Shown one piece after another: positions 41,454 to 50,169 of a stretch of 64,000 nt of DNA (position 1 is the stretch's first letter; each line of letters opens with the position of its first letter). A program made the translations under genes and the position numbers. This DNA comes from Brucella daejeonensis. Lineage in GTDB: Bacteria; Pseudomonadota; Alphaproteobacteria; Rhizobiales; Rhizobiaceae. The stretch spans positions 186,001 through 250,000 of the forward strand of contig NZ_JACIJG010000003.1 in the NCBI RefSeq assembly GCF_014199265.1, written 5' to 3'. Below the pieces are notes generated by a model. That model was not told where the DNA came from. It ran no database searches and saw nothing but the letters and a program-made list of their open reading frames with translations.

Positions 41454-41479
41454 TCCGGGGGATCGACGTCCCCCGGAGC
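41454..41479 (-). other. intercistronic hairpin after binding protein gene
   Basis: CTCCGGGGG (41454-41462) pairs with CCCCCGGAG (41471-41479) around an 8-base loop. There is no T-run on the transcribed strand. Such hairpins downstream of binding protein genes often stabilise the upstream mRNA or attenuate the permease genes. Confidence 0.6.
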
Positions 41480-41491
41480 ATCATAATTGAA

Positions 41492-43063
41492 TTATTCGGC
41501 AAAATGCGTCAGCCAGTGACGCGGCTTGTTGTCCGGCAATTGCACGATCTGGTCGATCTTCTTCGACATGACCCATGCCATCGGCTGCTGGTGCAACGGC
41601 AACATCACGATCTGGTCCTTCACCATTTTCAGCGCTTCGGTCTGCAATGCCAGACGCTTGGTGCGATCCATTTCGGTCGATGCCTGCACGATCAGCTTGT
41701 CGATCTCGGGATAGCTCCAGCCGCCCCAGTTGAAGACGCCTGCATTGTCGGTCTTGGTTTCAATCATTTGCAGCAGGATCGAATAGCTGTCGAGCATCGG
41801 TTCCGTCGCCCAGCCGATCACGTAAATATCCGCCTTGCCGCCGGTGCGCTTCGGCGCCTGTGCGGCCGTCGGCGCGATATCGAGCTGCGGTTTGAAACCG
41901 GCGCGGCTCAGCATGTTGACCAGCCCCTGGCAAAGCTCTTCCTCGTTCACATAGGCGTCGGTGGTGCAGACCAGCGTGACCGGAAAGTCGCTGGCGCCAG
42001 CCTCGGCCAGAAGCTTCTTCGACAGTTCGGGATCGTATTTCAGCGTCGTGTCGAGTTCCGGCACGTAACCCGGAATTTCCGGCGCGACCACCGCACCCGC
42101 CGTGCGCGACTTGCCGCGCATGATGCGCTTCTGGATCAGGTCGCGGTCGAGCGCATGGGCAAAAGCCTGACGCACACGCAGATCGTTGAACTTGTTCTCG
42201 GTTCCGTTGGCAAGCTTGGGCTTGCGATTGAAACCGAGCATGACGGTGCGCAGATCGGTACGCTCCATCACGTTCAGCTCCGGCTGGGCCTTCAGCCGGG
42301 GCAAATCCTGCGACGGCGCATTTTCCGTGAAATTGACTTCACCCGACAGGAGCGCAGCCACACGCGTGGCGGCGGACGTGATCGGCGTGAACTCGATACG
42401 GTCGATATTCGAGTTCGATGCCTTGTCCCACCAGTCCGGGTTCTTCACCAGAACGGTTTTGGAATCCGGGACGCGGCTTTCCAGCTTGAACGGTCCCGTG
42501 CCGTTGGTGTGATAGGTGGCGTAACCTTCGATTTTCGCCCCCACGTCGGTCGGCTTTTCCGAATTGTTGGTCTTGAGCCATCCGGCGTCGAACATATGGA
42601 TATTGGTGAGATCGTTGAGCAGCAGCGGATAAGGGCCGCTCAGCTCGATATCGACCGTATAATCGTCCACCTTCTTCGACGATTTGTAGGCGGGCAGGTT
42701 GCCACGCAGCGGCGAAACCGGATCGCTGACGCGCTTCAGCGAAGCGAGCACGTCATCGGCCGTGAAATCCGCGCCGTCGTGAAACTTCACACCCTTGCGC
42801 AGATGAAAACGCCAGACCGTCCCGGAAACATTTTCCCAGGACTGGGCCAGCGCCGGCTCGATCTTCAGCTCGGCGTCGTAACGCACCAGCCCTTCATAGA
42901 CATGATTGAGGAATGACAGCGTGTAGCTGTCGCCATAGGAATAAGGATCGAGCGAATAGATATCGCGCGATGCACCCCATTTCAGCGTTTCGGCCTGTCC
43001 CGGCAAGGTCTGGCTTGCCAGCCCCGCTATCAGCGCGGCCGCGAGGCCCAGTTTCTTTAACAT
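41492..43063 (-). CDS. peptide-type ABC transporter substrate-binding protein 1
   Basis: 523 residues, family 5 binding protein. Signal peptide MLKKLGLAAALIAGLASQTL with cleavage near GQA-ETL. Typical motifs: DIYSLDPYSYGDSYTLSFLN, WRFHLRKGVKFHDGADFTAD, NGTGPFKLESRVPDSKTVLV and LNDLRVRQAFAHALDR-like helix 9. GGAG seven bases before the ATG at 43063 fixes the start. It heads the permease-amidohydrolase-ATPase operon. It is a paralogue of the protein encoded at 43467-45047. Ligand unknown, perhaps a modified amino acid or heterocycle and not a peptide. Confidence 0.93.
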   Translation of the reverse strand: MLKKLGLAAALIAGLASQTLPGQAETLKWGASRDIYSLDPYSYGDSYTLSFLNHVYEGLVRYDAELKIEPALAQSWENVSGTVWRFHLRKGVKFHDGADFTADDVLASLKRVSDPVSPLRGNLPAYKSSKKVDDYTVDIELSGPYPLLLNDLTNIHMFDAGWLKTNNSEKPTDVGAKIEGYATYHTNGTGPFKLESRVPDSKTVLVKNPDWWDKASNSNIDRIEFTPITSAATRVAALLSGEVNFTENAPSQDLPRLKAQPELNVMERTDLRTVMLGFNRKPKLANGTENKFNDLRVRQAFAHALDRDLIQKRIMRGKSRTAGAVVAPEIPGYVPELDTTLKYDPELSKKLLAEAGASDFPVTLVCTTDAYVNEEELCQGLVNMLSRAGFKPQLDIAPTAAQAPKRTGGKADIYVIGWATEPMLDSYSILLQMIETKTDNAGVFNWGGWSYPEIDKLIVQASTEMDRTKRLALQTEALKMVKDQIVMLPLHQQPMAWVMSKKIDQIVQLPDNKPRHWLTHFAE

Positions 43064-43294
43064 CGATTTGCTCCGCTTCTGGAAATTTGCGCCCCTTTTT
43101 GGGGTCTGTTTTTCAGGCACCGCCGCACCGTCGCCGATGCGAAGATTTCGGTTGTCCGCGTGCTCATTGTCCATATGCAAGTGGCATCGCGTCGGATCGT
43201 TTATGATTCTCTCCCTGTCGCTTGGCCCGCCTTTTCGGCTTGTTTCCCCTGGGCCTGCTTTTCTGACCATGACAGTATGTCGATCGGCAAAAAG

Positions 43295-43317
43295 TTGTCA
43301 ACGTAATTGTTGACAAT
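43295..43317. promoter_or_regulatory. operator-like dyad upstream of binding protein 1
   Basis: TTGTCAAC (43295-43302), six bases, GTTGACAA (43309-43316): a perfect 8-bp inverted repeat that contains ATTGTTGACAAT (43306-43317). The same architecture recurs at 45120-45141. It is about 235 bp upstream of the start codon. Candidate site for the GntR/FCD pair. The rest of 43064-43405 shows no gene. Confidence 0.65.
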
Positions 43318-43405
43318 ATTTATGCGTTTGCGCGTCGGATATGTCGACAAATATTTCCCAAAGCTGGCATTATTCCGGTTTCCAGACCGGATAGCAGCCC
43401 TGCCG

Positions 43406-43440
43406 CAAAAAAAGAGCGCTTCACCGGAATGAAACGCTCT
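43406..43440 (-). terminator. Rho-independent terminator of binding protein 2 gene
   Basis: On the minus strand AGAGCGTTTCA pairs with TGAAGCGCTCT (one G-T pair) around TTCCGG and is followed by a run of seven T. It lies 27 bp beyond the stop codon, so the second binding protein gene is a separate unit from the importer operon. Confidence 0.85.
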
Positions 43441-43466
43441 CTTTTGTATCGCAAGGAATTACAGGC

Positions 43467-45047
43467 TTATTCGGCCATCATCGTATGCCAGTGGCGTGGC
43501 TTGTTGTCGGCGCGGAAATCCACGCTCTTGACCTTGTCCAACATACCCCAGGCGATCGGCTGCTGGTGCAGCGGGATCAGGATCGCCTTGTCCTTGGCAA
43601 TCTTCAATGCCTGCTCTTCCAGAGCCAGACGCTTGGCTGTGTCGGCTTCCTGCGCGGCCTTCTTCACCAGATCGTCGAGTTCGGGATAGGACCAGCCGCC
43701 ATAGTTGGAAACGCCGGTCGAACCGCTGCGCGTGGAGAGAACCTGCGACAAGAGCGAATAGGCATCGAGCGTCGGTTCGTTGGCCCAGCTCAGGTTGAAC
43801 ATGTCGGCCTGACCCTTGGTGCGCTTGGGCTGTTGCACGGCGCGCGGCCCCATATCAATGGTGGGATTGAAGCCGCTGCGCTTGAGCATGTTGGCAATGC
43901 CGGAGCAAATATCTTCCTCGTTGATGCTTTCATCGTTCATGCACAGATAGGTGAAGGCGAGGCCCTTTTGCCCGGCTTCCTCCAGCAGTTTCTGCGCGAG
44001 CTTGGGATCGGCTGGCTGATAGGTGTCGAGCGACTTGGCATAGCCTGCGATTTCAGGCGCGATCAGCGAACCCGACGGACGCGCCAGACCGCGCATGACC
44101 TTCTTGTCGATGAGGTCGCGGTCGATACTGGCCTCGACGGCCTGGCGCACACGCACATCGAGGAAGGGATTCGGGCGCCCGTCTTCGAGCTTTTCCTTGC
44201 CGTTGAAGCCGATGAAAACCGTGCGCAGTTCGGTGCGCTTGTTGACCTTGATGCCCGGCGAGGCTTCCAGACGCGGAAGATCCTGAATAGGTGCGGAATC
44301 GACCAGATCGATTTCATTGGAAAGAAGGGCGGCAACACGCGTGGCGGCCGAAGCGATCGGAATATATTCGATGCGGTCGAGATTGTGCTGCTTCTTGTCC
44401 CACCACTGGTCGTTGGCCAGCAGGACCGTCTTCGAATCCGGGACGCGGCTGTCCAGCTTGAACGGGCCGGTGCCGTTGGTGTTGTGGGTGGCGTAGTTTT
44501 CGGTCTTCGACGCAATATCGGTCGGCTTTTCGGCGTTATTGTCCTTGAGCCATTTCGCGTTGAACATGAAGATATTGGTCATGTCGTTGAGGAAAAGCGC
44601 GGTCGGCGCCGAAACCTCGATATCGACCGTGAAATCGTCGACCTTCTGGACACCGACATAAAGCGGAATATTGCCGCGCAGCGGCGATGTCGGGTCGGAC
44701 ACGCGGTTCATCGAGGCAACCACGTCGTCGGCGGTGAAGTCCGCGCCGTTGTGGAATTTCACGCCCTTGCGCAACGTGAAGCGCCAGTGCCTGTCGTCGA
44801 TCAGCTTCCATTCGGTCGCAAGCGCAGGCTCGATTTCAAAATTGGGACCATAACGGACCAGCCCTTCATAGATATGATTGAGGAAGGCCAGATTGGACGT
44901 GGACGGAACGGAATCCGGGTCGAGCGAGTAAATATCCGCCCGGCTGCCCCAGCGCAGGGTAGCCGCACTTGCCGGCGACGCCAGAACCGGAGCGACAATC
45001 GCGGCGGCGGTCAGCGCCGAAATGAGAAACCTGTTTAAACGCGTCAT
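43467..45047 (-). CDS. peptide-type ABC transporter substrate-binding protein 2
   Basis: 526 residues, family 5 binding protein with signal peptide (MTRLNRFLISALTAAAIVAP, cleavage near ASA-ATL). It follows binding protein 1 closely (ADIYSLDPDSVPSTSNLAFL, RKGVKFHNGADFTADDV, NGTGPFKLDSRVPDSKTVLL, and the shared C-terminal ADNKPRHWHTMMAE pattern). A tandem duplication with its own promoter and terminator; it probably feeds the same permeases with a related ligand. Divergent from amidohydrolase 3 across a GntR-type operator. Confidence 0.93.
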   Translation of the reverse strand: MTRLNRFLISALTAAAIVAPVLASPASAATLRWGSRADIYSLDPDSVPSTSNLAFLNHIYEGLVRYGPNFEIEPALATEWKLIDDRHWRFTLRKGVKFHNGADFTADDVVASMNRVSDPTSPLRGNIPLYVGVQKVDDFTVDIEVSAPTALFLNDMTNIFMFNAKWLKDNNAEKPTDIASKTENYATHNTNGTGPFKLDSRVPDSKTVLLANDQWWDKKQHNLDRIEYIPIASAATRVAALLSNEIDLVDSAPIQDLPRLEASPGIKVNKRTELRTVFIGFNGKEKLEDGRPNPFLDVRVRQAVEASIDRDLIDKKVMRGLARPSGSLIAPEIAGYAKSLDTYQPADPKLAQKLLEEAGQKGLAFTYLCMNDESINEEDICSGIANMLKRSGFNPTIDMGPRAVQQPKRTKGQADMFNLSWANEPTLDAYSLLSQVLSTRSGSTGVSNYGGWSYPELDDLVKKAAQEADTAKRLALEEQALKIAKDKAILIPLHQQPIAWGMLDKVKSVDFRADNKPRHWHTMMAE

Positions 45048-45118
45048 GCTCTTCCCTTCATGAATAACGATAGGTCCGTTGATCCGGATTTTTCCGCAGT
45101 ATCGTAATCCACAATATT

Positions 45119-45142
45119 ATTGTCAACGATATTGTTGGCAAT
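45119..45142. promoter_or_regulatory. operator-like dyad between binding protein 2 and amidohydrolase 3
   Basis: TTGTCAAC (45120-45127), six bases, GTTGGCAA (45134-45141): the same layout as 43295-43316 with one base changed. Placed between divergent start codons at 45047 and 45227, so one regulator could control both. Confidence 0.65.
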
Positions 45143-45226
45143 TATGGTTTAAAACATCGACAGGATGGACCGGGCCGTTGCGCGCAAAACGCGCACGACA
45201 GCCGGACCGAAACCGAGGGGAATGAA

Positions 45227-46714
45227 ATGGAAGGACTCCTGCTGCTTCACGGAACGGTCGTGACCGTGGACCCGGCCAGACGCATGATCGATGACGGCGC
45301 CGTGGCGATCGAAAAGGACCGGATCGTCGAGATCGGCTCGGCGGAAGAACTGGCTCCCCGACATGCGCGAAAGAAGGTCGTCGATTGCACCGGCAAGATG
45401 ATCGTTCCCGGCCTGATCGACGCCCACGGGCACGCAGGCCATGCGCTCATCCGCAGCATCGGCGCGGATACCAATGCGTTATGGATGCGCATCGTGACGC
45501 CGGTTTACTATCATTATGTCACGCGCGATTACTGGTATGCGGACGGCCTCGTCTCCGGTCTGGAAAGACTGTGCGCGGGCGTCACCACATCGGCGAGCAT
45601 CATCACCTCCATGCCGCGCAGCGACGATCCGGTTTTTGCGATCAATCATGCCCGCGCCTATTCGGAACTGGGGCTGCGCGAGATCGTCTGCGTCGGCCCG
45701 GCGGGCCTGCCATGGCCGCAATCGGTCACGCGCTGGGAAACCGGCAAGCCGGAGCCCAGAAACGTTTCCTTCGAGGAAATGATCGAAGGCGCAGAAGCCG
45801 TCATCGAGGCCCTGAACGGAACCGCCGATGGACGCATCAAGGTGTTTCTGACGCCATTTACCATCGTGCCTTCGGTCGAGCCGTCCAACGCCTCGACGCC
45901 GGATTTTGCGGTCAATCTGACCGAAAACGACCGGATGCAGGCGCGGCGCATTCGTGAAACCGCCCGCAAATGGGGCGTGCGCATTCATTCCGATGCCTTT
46001 GCCGGACAGATTCGCATGGCATGGCAGGACAGGGAAAATGCGCTTCTCGGTCCCGACGTGCACCTCCAGCATTGCTGGGGCATCTCGCATGAAGAGATCG
46101 ATATCCTTGCCGAGACCGGCACGCATGTCACCCACGCGCCTCCCGGACGCTCGACGCCCATCATGGAAATGATGGCGCGGGGCGTGCCGGTCGCGATCAC
46201 CTCGGACGGCGCCGCCCCAAGTCGCCATTTCGATATGTTCCAGATCGCGCGCATCGCGCAATCGACGCAGCATATCCTGCATAACCACGACCGCTATCTC
46301 CTGCCGCCCGGCAAGATATTCGAGATGATCACCATCGACGCGGCGCGCGCCATCGGCATGGATCACGAAATCGGTTCGCTGGAAAAGGGCAAGAAAGCGG
46401 ATATCGCCATCATCGACATGCGCAAACCGCATCTGACGCCCAACTGGATGCCCGTCCACCGGCTGATCCATCAGGTGCTGGGCAGCGATGTGGACACCGT
46501 GATCGTGGATGGAAAAATACTCATGGAAGACGGCAGGGTTCTGACCGCCGACATGCATGAGGCACTGGCCTTCGGAGAAGCGGAAGCACGCGCCCTGGCG
46601 GCAAGAGCCGGATTGCAAGCCCATATGCACGAACCGGGTTGGGGCCGGTTGCACCGCACGTTCCGCGAGCCGATCCCGCTTCCCCGGCCGCCGGAAGCTC
46701 CATTCAAGCCTTGA
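45227..46714 (+). CDS. ATZ/TRZ-type amidohydrolase (deaminase/chlorohydrolase family)
   Basis: 495 residues. Metal-site motifs: PGLIDAHGHAGHALIRSIG (HxH), a single His in GVRIHSDAFAG, HCWGISHEEIDILAETG and the catalytic Asp in VAITSDGAAPSRHFD. Relatives include S-adenosylhomocysteine/methylthioadenosine deaminase, guanine deaminase and AtzA/TrzA. GAGGGG five bases upstream supports the ATG. The C-terminal segment after about 455 is Pro/Arg-rich. Divergent from binding protein 2 and presumably co-regulated with it. Confidence 0.88.
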   Translation: MEGLLLLHGTVVTVDPARRMIDDGAVAIEKDRIVEIGSAEELAPRHARKKVVDCTGKMIVPGLIDAHGHAGHALIRSIGADTNALWMRIVTPVYYHYVTRDYWYADGLVSGLERLCAGVTTSASIITSMPRSDDPVFAINHARAYSELGLREIVCVGPAGLPWPQSVTRWETGKPEPRNVSFEEMIEGAEAVIEALNGTADGRIKVFLTPFTIVPSVEPSNASTPDFAVNLTENDRMQARRIRETARKWGVRIHSDAFAGQIRMAWQDRENALLGPDVHLQHCWGISHEEIDILAETGTHVTHAPPGRSTPIMEMMARGVPVAITSDGAAPSRHFDMFQIARIAQSTQHILHNHDRYLLPPGKIFEMITIDAARAIGMDHEIGSLEKGKKADIAIIDMRKPHLTPNWMPVHRLIHQVLGSDVDTVIVDGKILMEDGRVLTADMHEALAFGEAEARALAARAGLQAHMHEPGWGRLHRTFREPIPLPRPPEAPFKP

Positions 46715-46749
46715 AGATGCATCGCCGCACGGGCGAAGCGCGATGCGTT

Positions 46750-47898
46750 CTACCCGTCGAACATTGCCAGGCTACGCAGCAAACTCGCGAAAGCGACGGA
46801 TTCGTCCGCATCGGCCGGACCGTCTCCGGCCCCGTCGTTTCGGAACAGCGATTTGCGCACATTGCTGGGGCTGTAGCCGAAATACTGGCTGAAGGCGCGT
46901 GTGAAATTGGCCGCCGTTTCAAACCCCAGCATCTGCGCGACATCGGATACCTTGCGGTTCTCCGATGCATCGGCCAGCATTTCGCGCGCCGCCAGCAGGC
47001 GTTTCTGGCGGATATAATTGAGCACCCCGCCGGAGCCTTCGAAAAGCTGGTAGAGATGCGTACGTGAAATCGCCAGTTCCCGGCTCAGCGCATCGGGCGT
47101 CAGATCGCGTGACATGAGGTTTTTCTGAATGAACCGCCTGGCTCTGGTCATCAGGCCCAGATAGGCCGCGTGTTCGCTCGCATCGCCCTCCCGCACCAGC
47201 GGGGCAATCGTGTCGAACACGATCTGCCGCAGGGCATTGCGCAACTCCGGCAGTTCCTCGCTCGTTATGCGGTTCAATCCGGTTTCGAGTGCCGAGACGA
47301 AATCGATCAGCAATTTGGCGCGATAACCGGTCAGGGTCACATTGTTGCAGGCTTCCGGCATTCCGCCGAGACCGGCAAAATGATCGACGGGAATGACCAG
47401 CGACACCGATTCCGTCGCCAGCGCCCTTCCCCGGAATGGATAGCCGAGCGAGCGAATATTGATCATGCCCGGCTCGTTGTCGGCGACACGGCCATCGACG
47501 GCGGTCCATGTCCGGCCGCTGCGCAGAAAACCGATCTGCCAGTGATCGATGGGGCTGAAACGGACCGTTTCGGCCGTGCGCTCATAACTGAACGGAGGCG
47601 CGGTCTGTTCTATGAGCAGCATCCCCTGCAAATTCCAGATCTTCTGGCAAACGGCAAATCCATCTTTCGGGCTGACACCGTCCGGCAGGCGTACGTCGTA
47701 AAGCGGCGCGACATGCTGTTGCCATGCGGAAAACTGGGCGTCGGGTTCGAGCGCGCTCGTGGAAAAGACCAGCGGAACGAGATGATTTTGACTGCCCGTA
47801 TCTTCGCCAAGCGGCGCAAGCGGCACCCGCGCCGACTGGCGTCGCTCCACGAATTCCGATTTCAGATCATACGCGGCCTTGTCGCTGGGGGACGTCAC
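46750..47898 (-). CDS. AraC family regulator
   Basis: 382 residues. N-terminal AraC-binding-like domain (about 40-240) and C-terminal two-helix-turn-helix domain (about 260-360: LSRELAISRTHLYQLFEGSG; LGFETAANFTRAFSQYFGYS). GTG at 47898 is chosen because AGGAG lies five bases upstream; the frame continues further up without a better start. It converges with amidohydrolase 3 (35 bp) and may regulate that locus or the polysaccharide genes; nothing in the sequence decides. Confidence 0.88.
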   Translation of the reverse strand: MTSPSDKAAYDLKSEFVERRQSARVPLAPLGEDTGSQNHLVPLVFSTSALEPDAQFSAWQQHVAPLYDVRLPDGVSPKDGFAVCQKIWNLQGMLLIEQTAPPFSYERTAETVRFSPIDHWQIGFLRSGRTWTAVDGRVADNEPGMINIRSLGYPFRGRALATESVSLVIPVDHFAGLGGMPEACNNVTLTGYRAKLLIDFVSALETGLNRITSEELPELRNALRQIVFDTIAPLVREGDASEHAAYLGLMTRARRFIQKNLMSRDLTPDALSRELAISRTHLYQLFEGSGGVLNYIRQKRLLAAREMLADASENRKVSDVAQMLGFETAANFTRAFSQYFGYSPSNVRKSLFRNDGAGDGPADADESVAFASLLRSLAMFDG

Positions 47899-48173
47899 GG
47901 CAACTCCTGAAGCTGGCAGACAGGTCGAGGAGCGGAGACCGCACCCCCAAGTCTCTGCTATGAATATTAGCATTGACGATAATAAAATCAAAACCAGGGT
48001 TCCGGCCCTGGTGAAAACACCAACTGGCGCGGATGCCGGACTGCCTCCAAAATTGGACGCTGCGGACAGTGCTGGTTGGTTCCGATTTGATGAAAATTTT
48101 CAGGAAAATTCGGCCGGAATATTAAACCGCCTTCAGTAGTAAAGCGTTGTAATCAACAACCGGAGGCAATCGC

Positions 48174-48479
48174 ATGAACACTATATTTTCATCTTCTGCG
48201 CGCCGCGGAAGCCTTAAACTGGTAGTGGCAACAGCGCTTGGACTGACTGCTGCACTGTGCCTGACGGCAGGTGCCGAAGCCAGGGACAAACACAAGCCGA
48301 AAAGCCAAACGCTTTTGGTTTATCTCGCCAAATACCGTTCGAACGACCAGACCCGCTTCAACAAGCCTGCATCAGCGAAGGTTGTCCGGGTTTCCGCCTC
48401 GCAATATGCCACTGGCACGCCCTATGTCTGCACGCCGAGCGGTTTCGGCCAGAAGTCCCGCTGCTTCATCAGGGATTAG
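48174..48479 (+). CDS. small secreted protein of unknown function
   Basis: 101 residues. Signal peptide about 1-36 (hydrophobic LVVATALGLTAALCLTAGAE, cleavage near AEA-RDK), then a short basic mature part with LLVYLAKYRSNDQTRFN and two cysteines (YVCTPSGFGQKSRCF) that could form a disulfide. GGAGG (48162-48166) fixes the start. No family recognised. It stands alone between an AraC gene and the end of the polysaccharide operon, which it converges with. Confidence 0.7.
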   Translation: MNTIFSSSARRGSLKLVVATALGLTAALCLTAGAEARDKHKPKSQTLLVYLAKYRSNDQTRFNKPASAKVVRVSASQYATGTPYVCTPSGFGQKSRCFIRD

Positions 48480-48578
48480 CATTTCCGGCAAAAAGCGGTT
48501 CCAAAACGATACCGGCCCGCCATATCTGCGCAATCACGATGCGCGAACCTGACGGGCCGGTCTCCCCCGCACCACGAT

Positions 48579-49106
48579 TTATCTCGCTTTGGCCTTGATG
48601 CGTTCAAAGCCCTTGCTGACAAGGTCGCCCCGTATGAGTTTGGCGGCTTCATCGGTCGAACGCAGCGCCCTGTGGCGGAATACGTACCAGTCGCCGCCCA
48701 GCGAGCGCTTCTGATAGATCACACCGTCTTTCTGGCGATGCAGGAAGCAGGTCGTATCGCCGCCGTCGCTCATCTTGTTGCGCCAATAGGCCTGCAGGCA
48801 GAGCTTGCCCCTGTTCGTGGCATACCAGCGGCCCTGCCCGTAGGACCACGCCCGGCCCTTTTGCGACCAGGCGATGAAACGGTGCCTGTCGGCGGAAAAG
48901 AAACCGCCGCCATCCTTCCATTTCCACGTCCGGCCCGCATAAAGCGCTTCGAGCGCTTCAGCCGATAGCGGAGAAGCCGCAGCCGCCTTCAATGCGGTTG
49001 CATCCACGGTCTTGTGCTTCGGCGCCGCATCGGCGCCGCCGGCGAGAAGGAGCACGGACAGCGCCGCGCCCATGGTTCCCAGAATTCTCAGACGGATCGA
49101 AAACAT
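48579..49106 (-). CDS. DUF995 domain secreted protein, distal copy
   Basis: 175 residues. Signal peptide ending near ADA-APK. The rest is the DUF995 pattern: LSAEALEALYAGRTWKWKDG, WSYGQGRWYATNRGKLCLQA, TTCFLHRQKDGVIYQKRSLG and DWYVFRHRA, with paired cysteines. AGGA is eight bases before the ATG at 49106; an ATG at 49112 is also possible. Function unknown. It is a paralogue of the protein at 50170-50727, and the pair flank the GH26-like gene, suggesting a role with the secreted polymer. Confidence 0.82.
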   Translation of the reverse strand: MFSIRLRILGTMGAALSVLLLAGGADAAPKHKTVDATALKAAAASPLSAEALEALYAGRTWKWKDGGGFFSADRHRFIAWSQKGRAWSYGQGRWYATNRGKLCLQAYWRNKMSDGGDTTCFLHRQKDGVIYQKRSLGGDWYVFRHRALRSTDEAAKLIRGDLVSKGFERIKAKAR

Positions 49107-49213
49107 CGTCATGTTCCTGTCTAGAGTTGGTGTACGTGCCGAAAACCGTTTCACGCTTTTCGGCCCGCACTAAAAACAAAGGTTGAGACGCGCTCCAGGC
49201 CAAGACCGGCACG

Positions 49214-50158
49214 TCAATCCAGCGGGTGGTTGGCGACCCGCCAGTCGGGCCGTCCGACGCCTCTCGGCCACGGATAGACTTCGCGGTCGTTGAAATAGAC
49301 GGTTGCGGTCAGTTCCGGGAATTCGGGCTGCGGCTTGTTCGTCTCCTGCGCCCAGGCCCGGACATAAGCATCGCTGCCTTCATAGCCGAGTTCGGCGATC
49401 ACGATCGGCTTGTTGAAACCCACGACCCGATCGTAGCCCGGTTTCGCCCGCTCGACGAACGTCGACGGCCGACCCAGTTCGAGCATGTCGTAAGGCTCGT
49501 AGCCAAAGACGGACAGGCCGATGACATCGACATATTCATCGCCCGGATAATAGGCCTGAAGGCCCTCGTCTCCCTTCGGCGACCACATATATTTGGCGTT
49601 CGGCAACGATTTCCGGCACAGTTTCACGGCATGTCGGTAAGCATTGACGTAGCCTTTGGCCGACCAGTAGGACCAGGTGAACTGGCCTGTCTTGTCGTCC
49701 ATTTCCTGCGCCCAGCGAATGGTGACGGGGCTTTTCAGTTTCGACGCCGCCGAGCAGACCGCCGCCATGTTGGAATCGTAGCGTCCGCGCACGATACCGT
49801 TCAGCAGATCTTCGGGCGCGACGCGCCAGTCCCGCGCCCAGGACCAGGGTTCCACGGTAATCAGGAGTTCCCGGCCCCGTTCACGCGCATAGGCATCGGC
49901 CGCCGACAGGCTTGTCAGATCCACATCCTCCCACGGAAGGAACAGATGTTCGATACGGGAGTTCGAATCGTTGGTGAAATCGCCGTGCGGGTCATAAGCC
50001 CCGAACGTGATCGATTGCGGTGTGATGACGGGGCGCTTGTCGTGGAAGATGTTGCGTGTGTCGACAGTCGCTCCGGAAACACCGCTCGCCGCATAGACGG
50101 CGCTTGAGACCAGCACTCCGCAGAGAATGGCCGCTGTAACTTTGTATGAGGTTTTCAT
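49214..50158 (-). CDS. secreted GH26-like glycoside hydrolase
   Basis: 314 residues with a signal peptide (KVTAAILCGVLVSSAVYA). A (beta/alpha)8-type sequence follows. RWAQEMDD holds the probable acid/base Glu152, and PIVIAELGYEGSD holds the probable nucleophile Glu256, as in GH26 beta-mannanases and relatives. LITVEPWSWARDW and MWSPKGDEGLQAYYPGDEYV are also family-like. In a synthase operon such an enzyme may trim or release the polymer, as BcsZ does for cellulose. Linkage specificity is not predictable. Confidence 0.8.
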   Translation of the reverse strand: MKTSYKVTAAILCGVLVSSAVYAASGVSGATVDTRNIFHDKRPVITPQSITFGAYDPHGDFTNDSNSRIEHLFLPWEDVDLTSLSAADAYARERGRELLITVEPWSWARDWRVAPEDLLNGIVRGRYDSNMAAVCSAASKLKSPVTIRWAQEMDDKTGQFTWSYWSAKGYVNAYRHAVKLCRKSLPNAKYMWSPKGDEGLQAYYPGDEYVDVIGLSVFGYEPYDMLELGRPSTFVERAKPGYDRVVGFNKPIVIAELGYEGSDAYVRAWAQETNKPQPEFPELTATVYFNDREVYPWPRGVGRPDWRVANHPLD

Positions 50159-50169
50159 CCCCGCCTCCT

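Noticed and set aside
40424-42916. 830-codon open frame on the plus strand opposite the importer genes
   Set aside because: It lies antisense to the DppB-like permease and binding protein 1, has a His/Gln/Arg-rich composition typical of reversed GC-rich codons, and shows no domain.
43485-45038. 517-codon open frame opposite binding protein 2
   Set aside because: Mirror of a well-supported gene on the other strand; no start site or recognisable motif.
48511-48561. ACCGGCCCG / CGGGCCGGT inverted repeat as a terminator
   Set aside because: The loop is 33 bases and there is no T-run on either strand; it could be chance in GC-rich DNA or a weak bidirectional signal.
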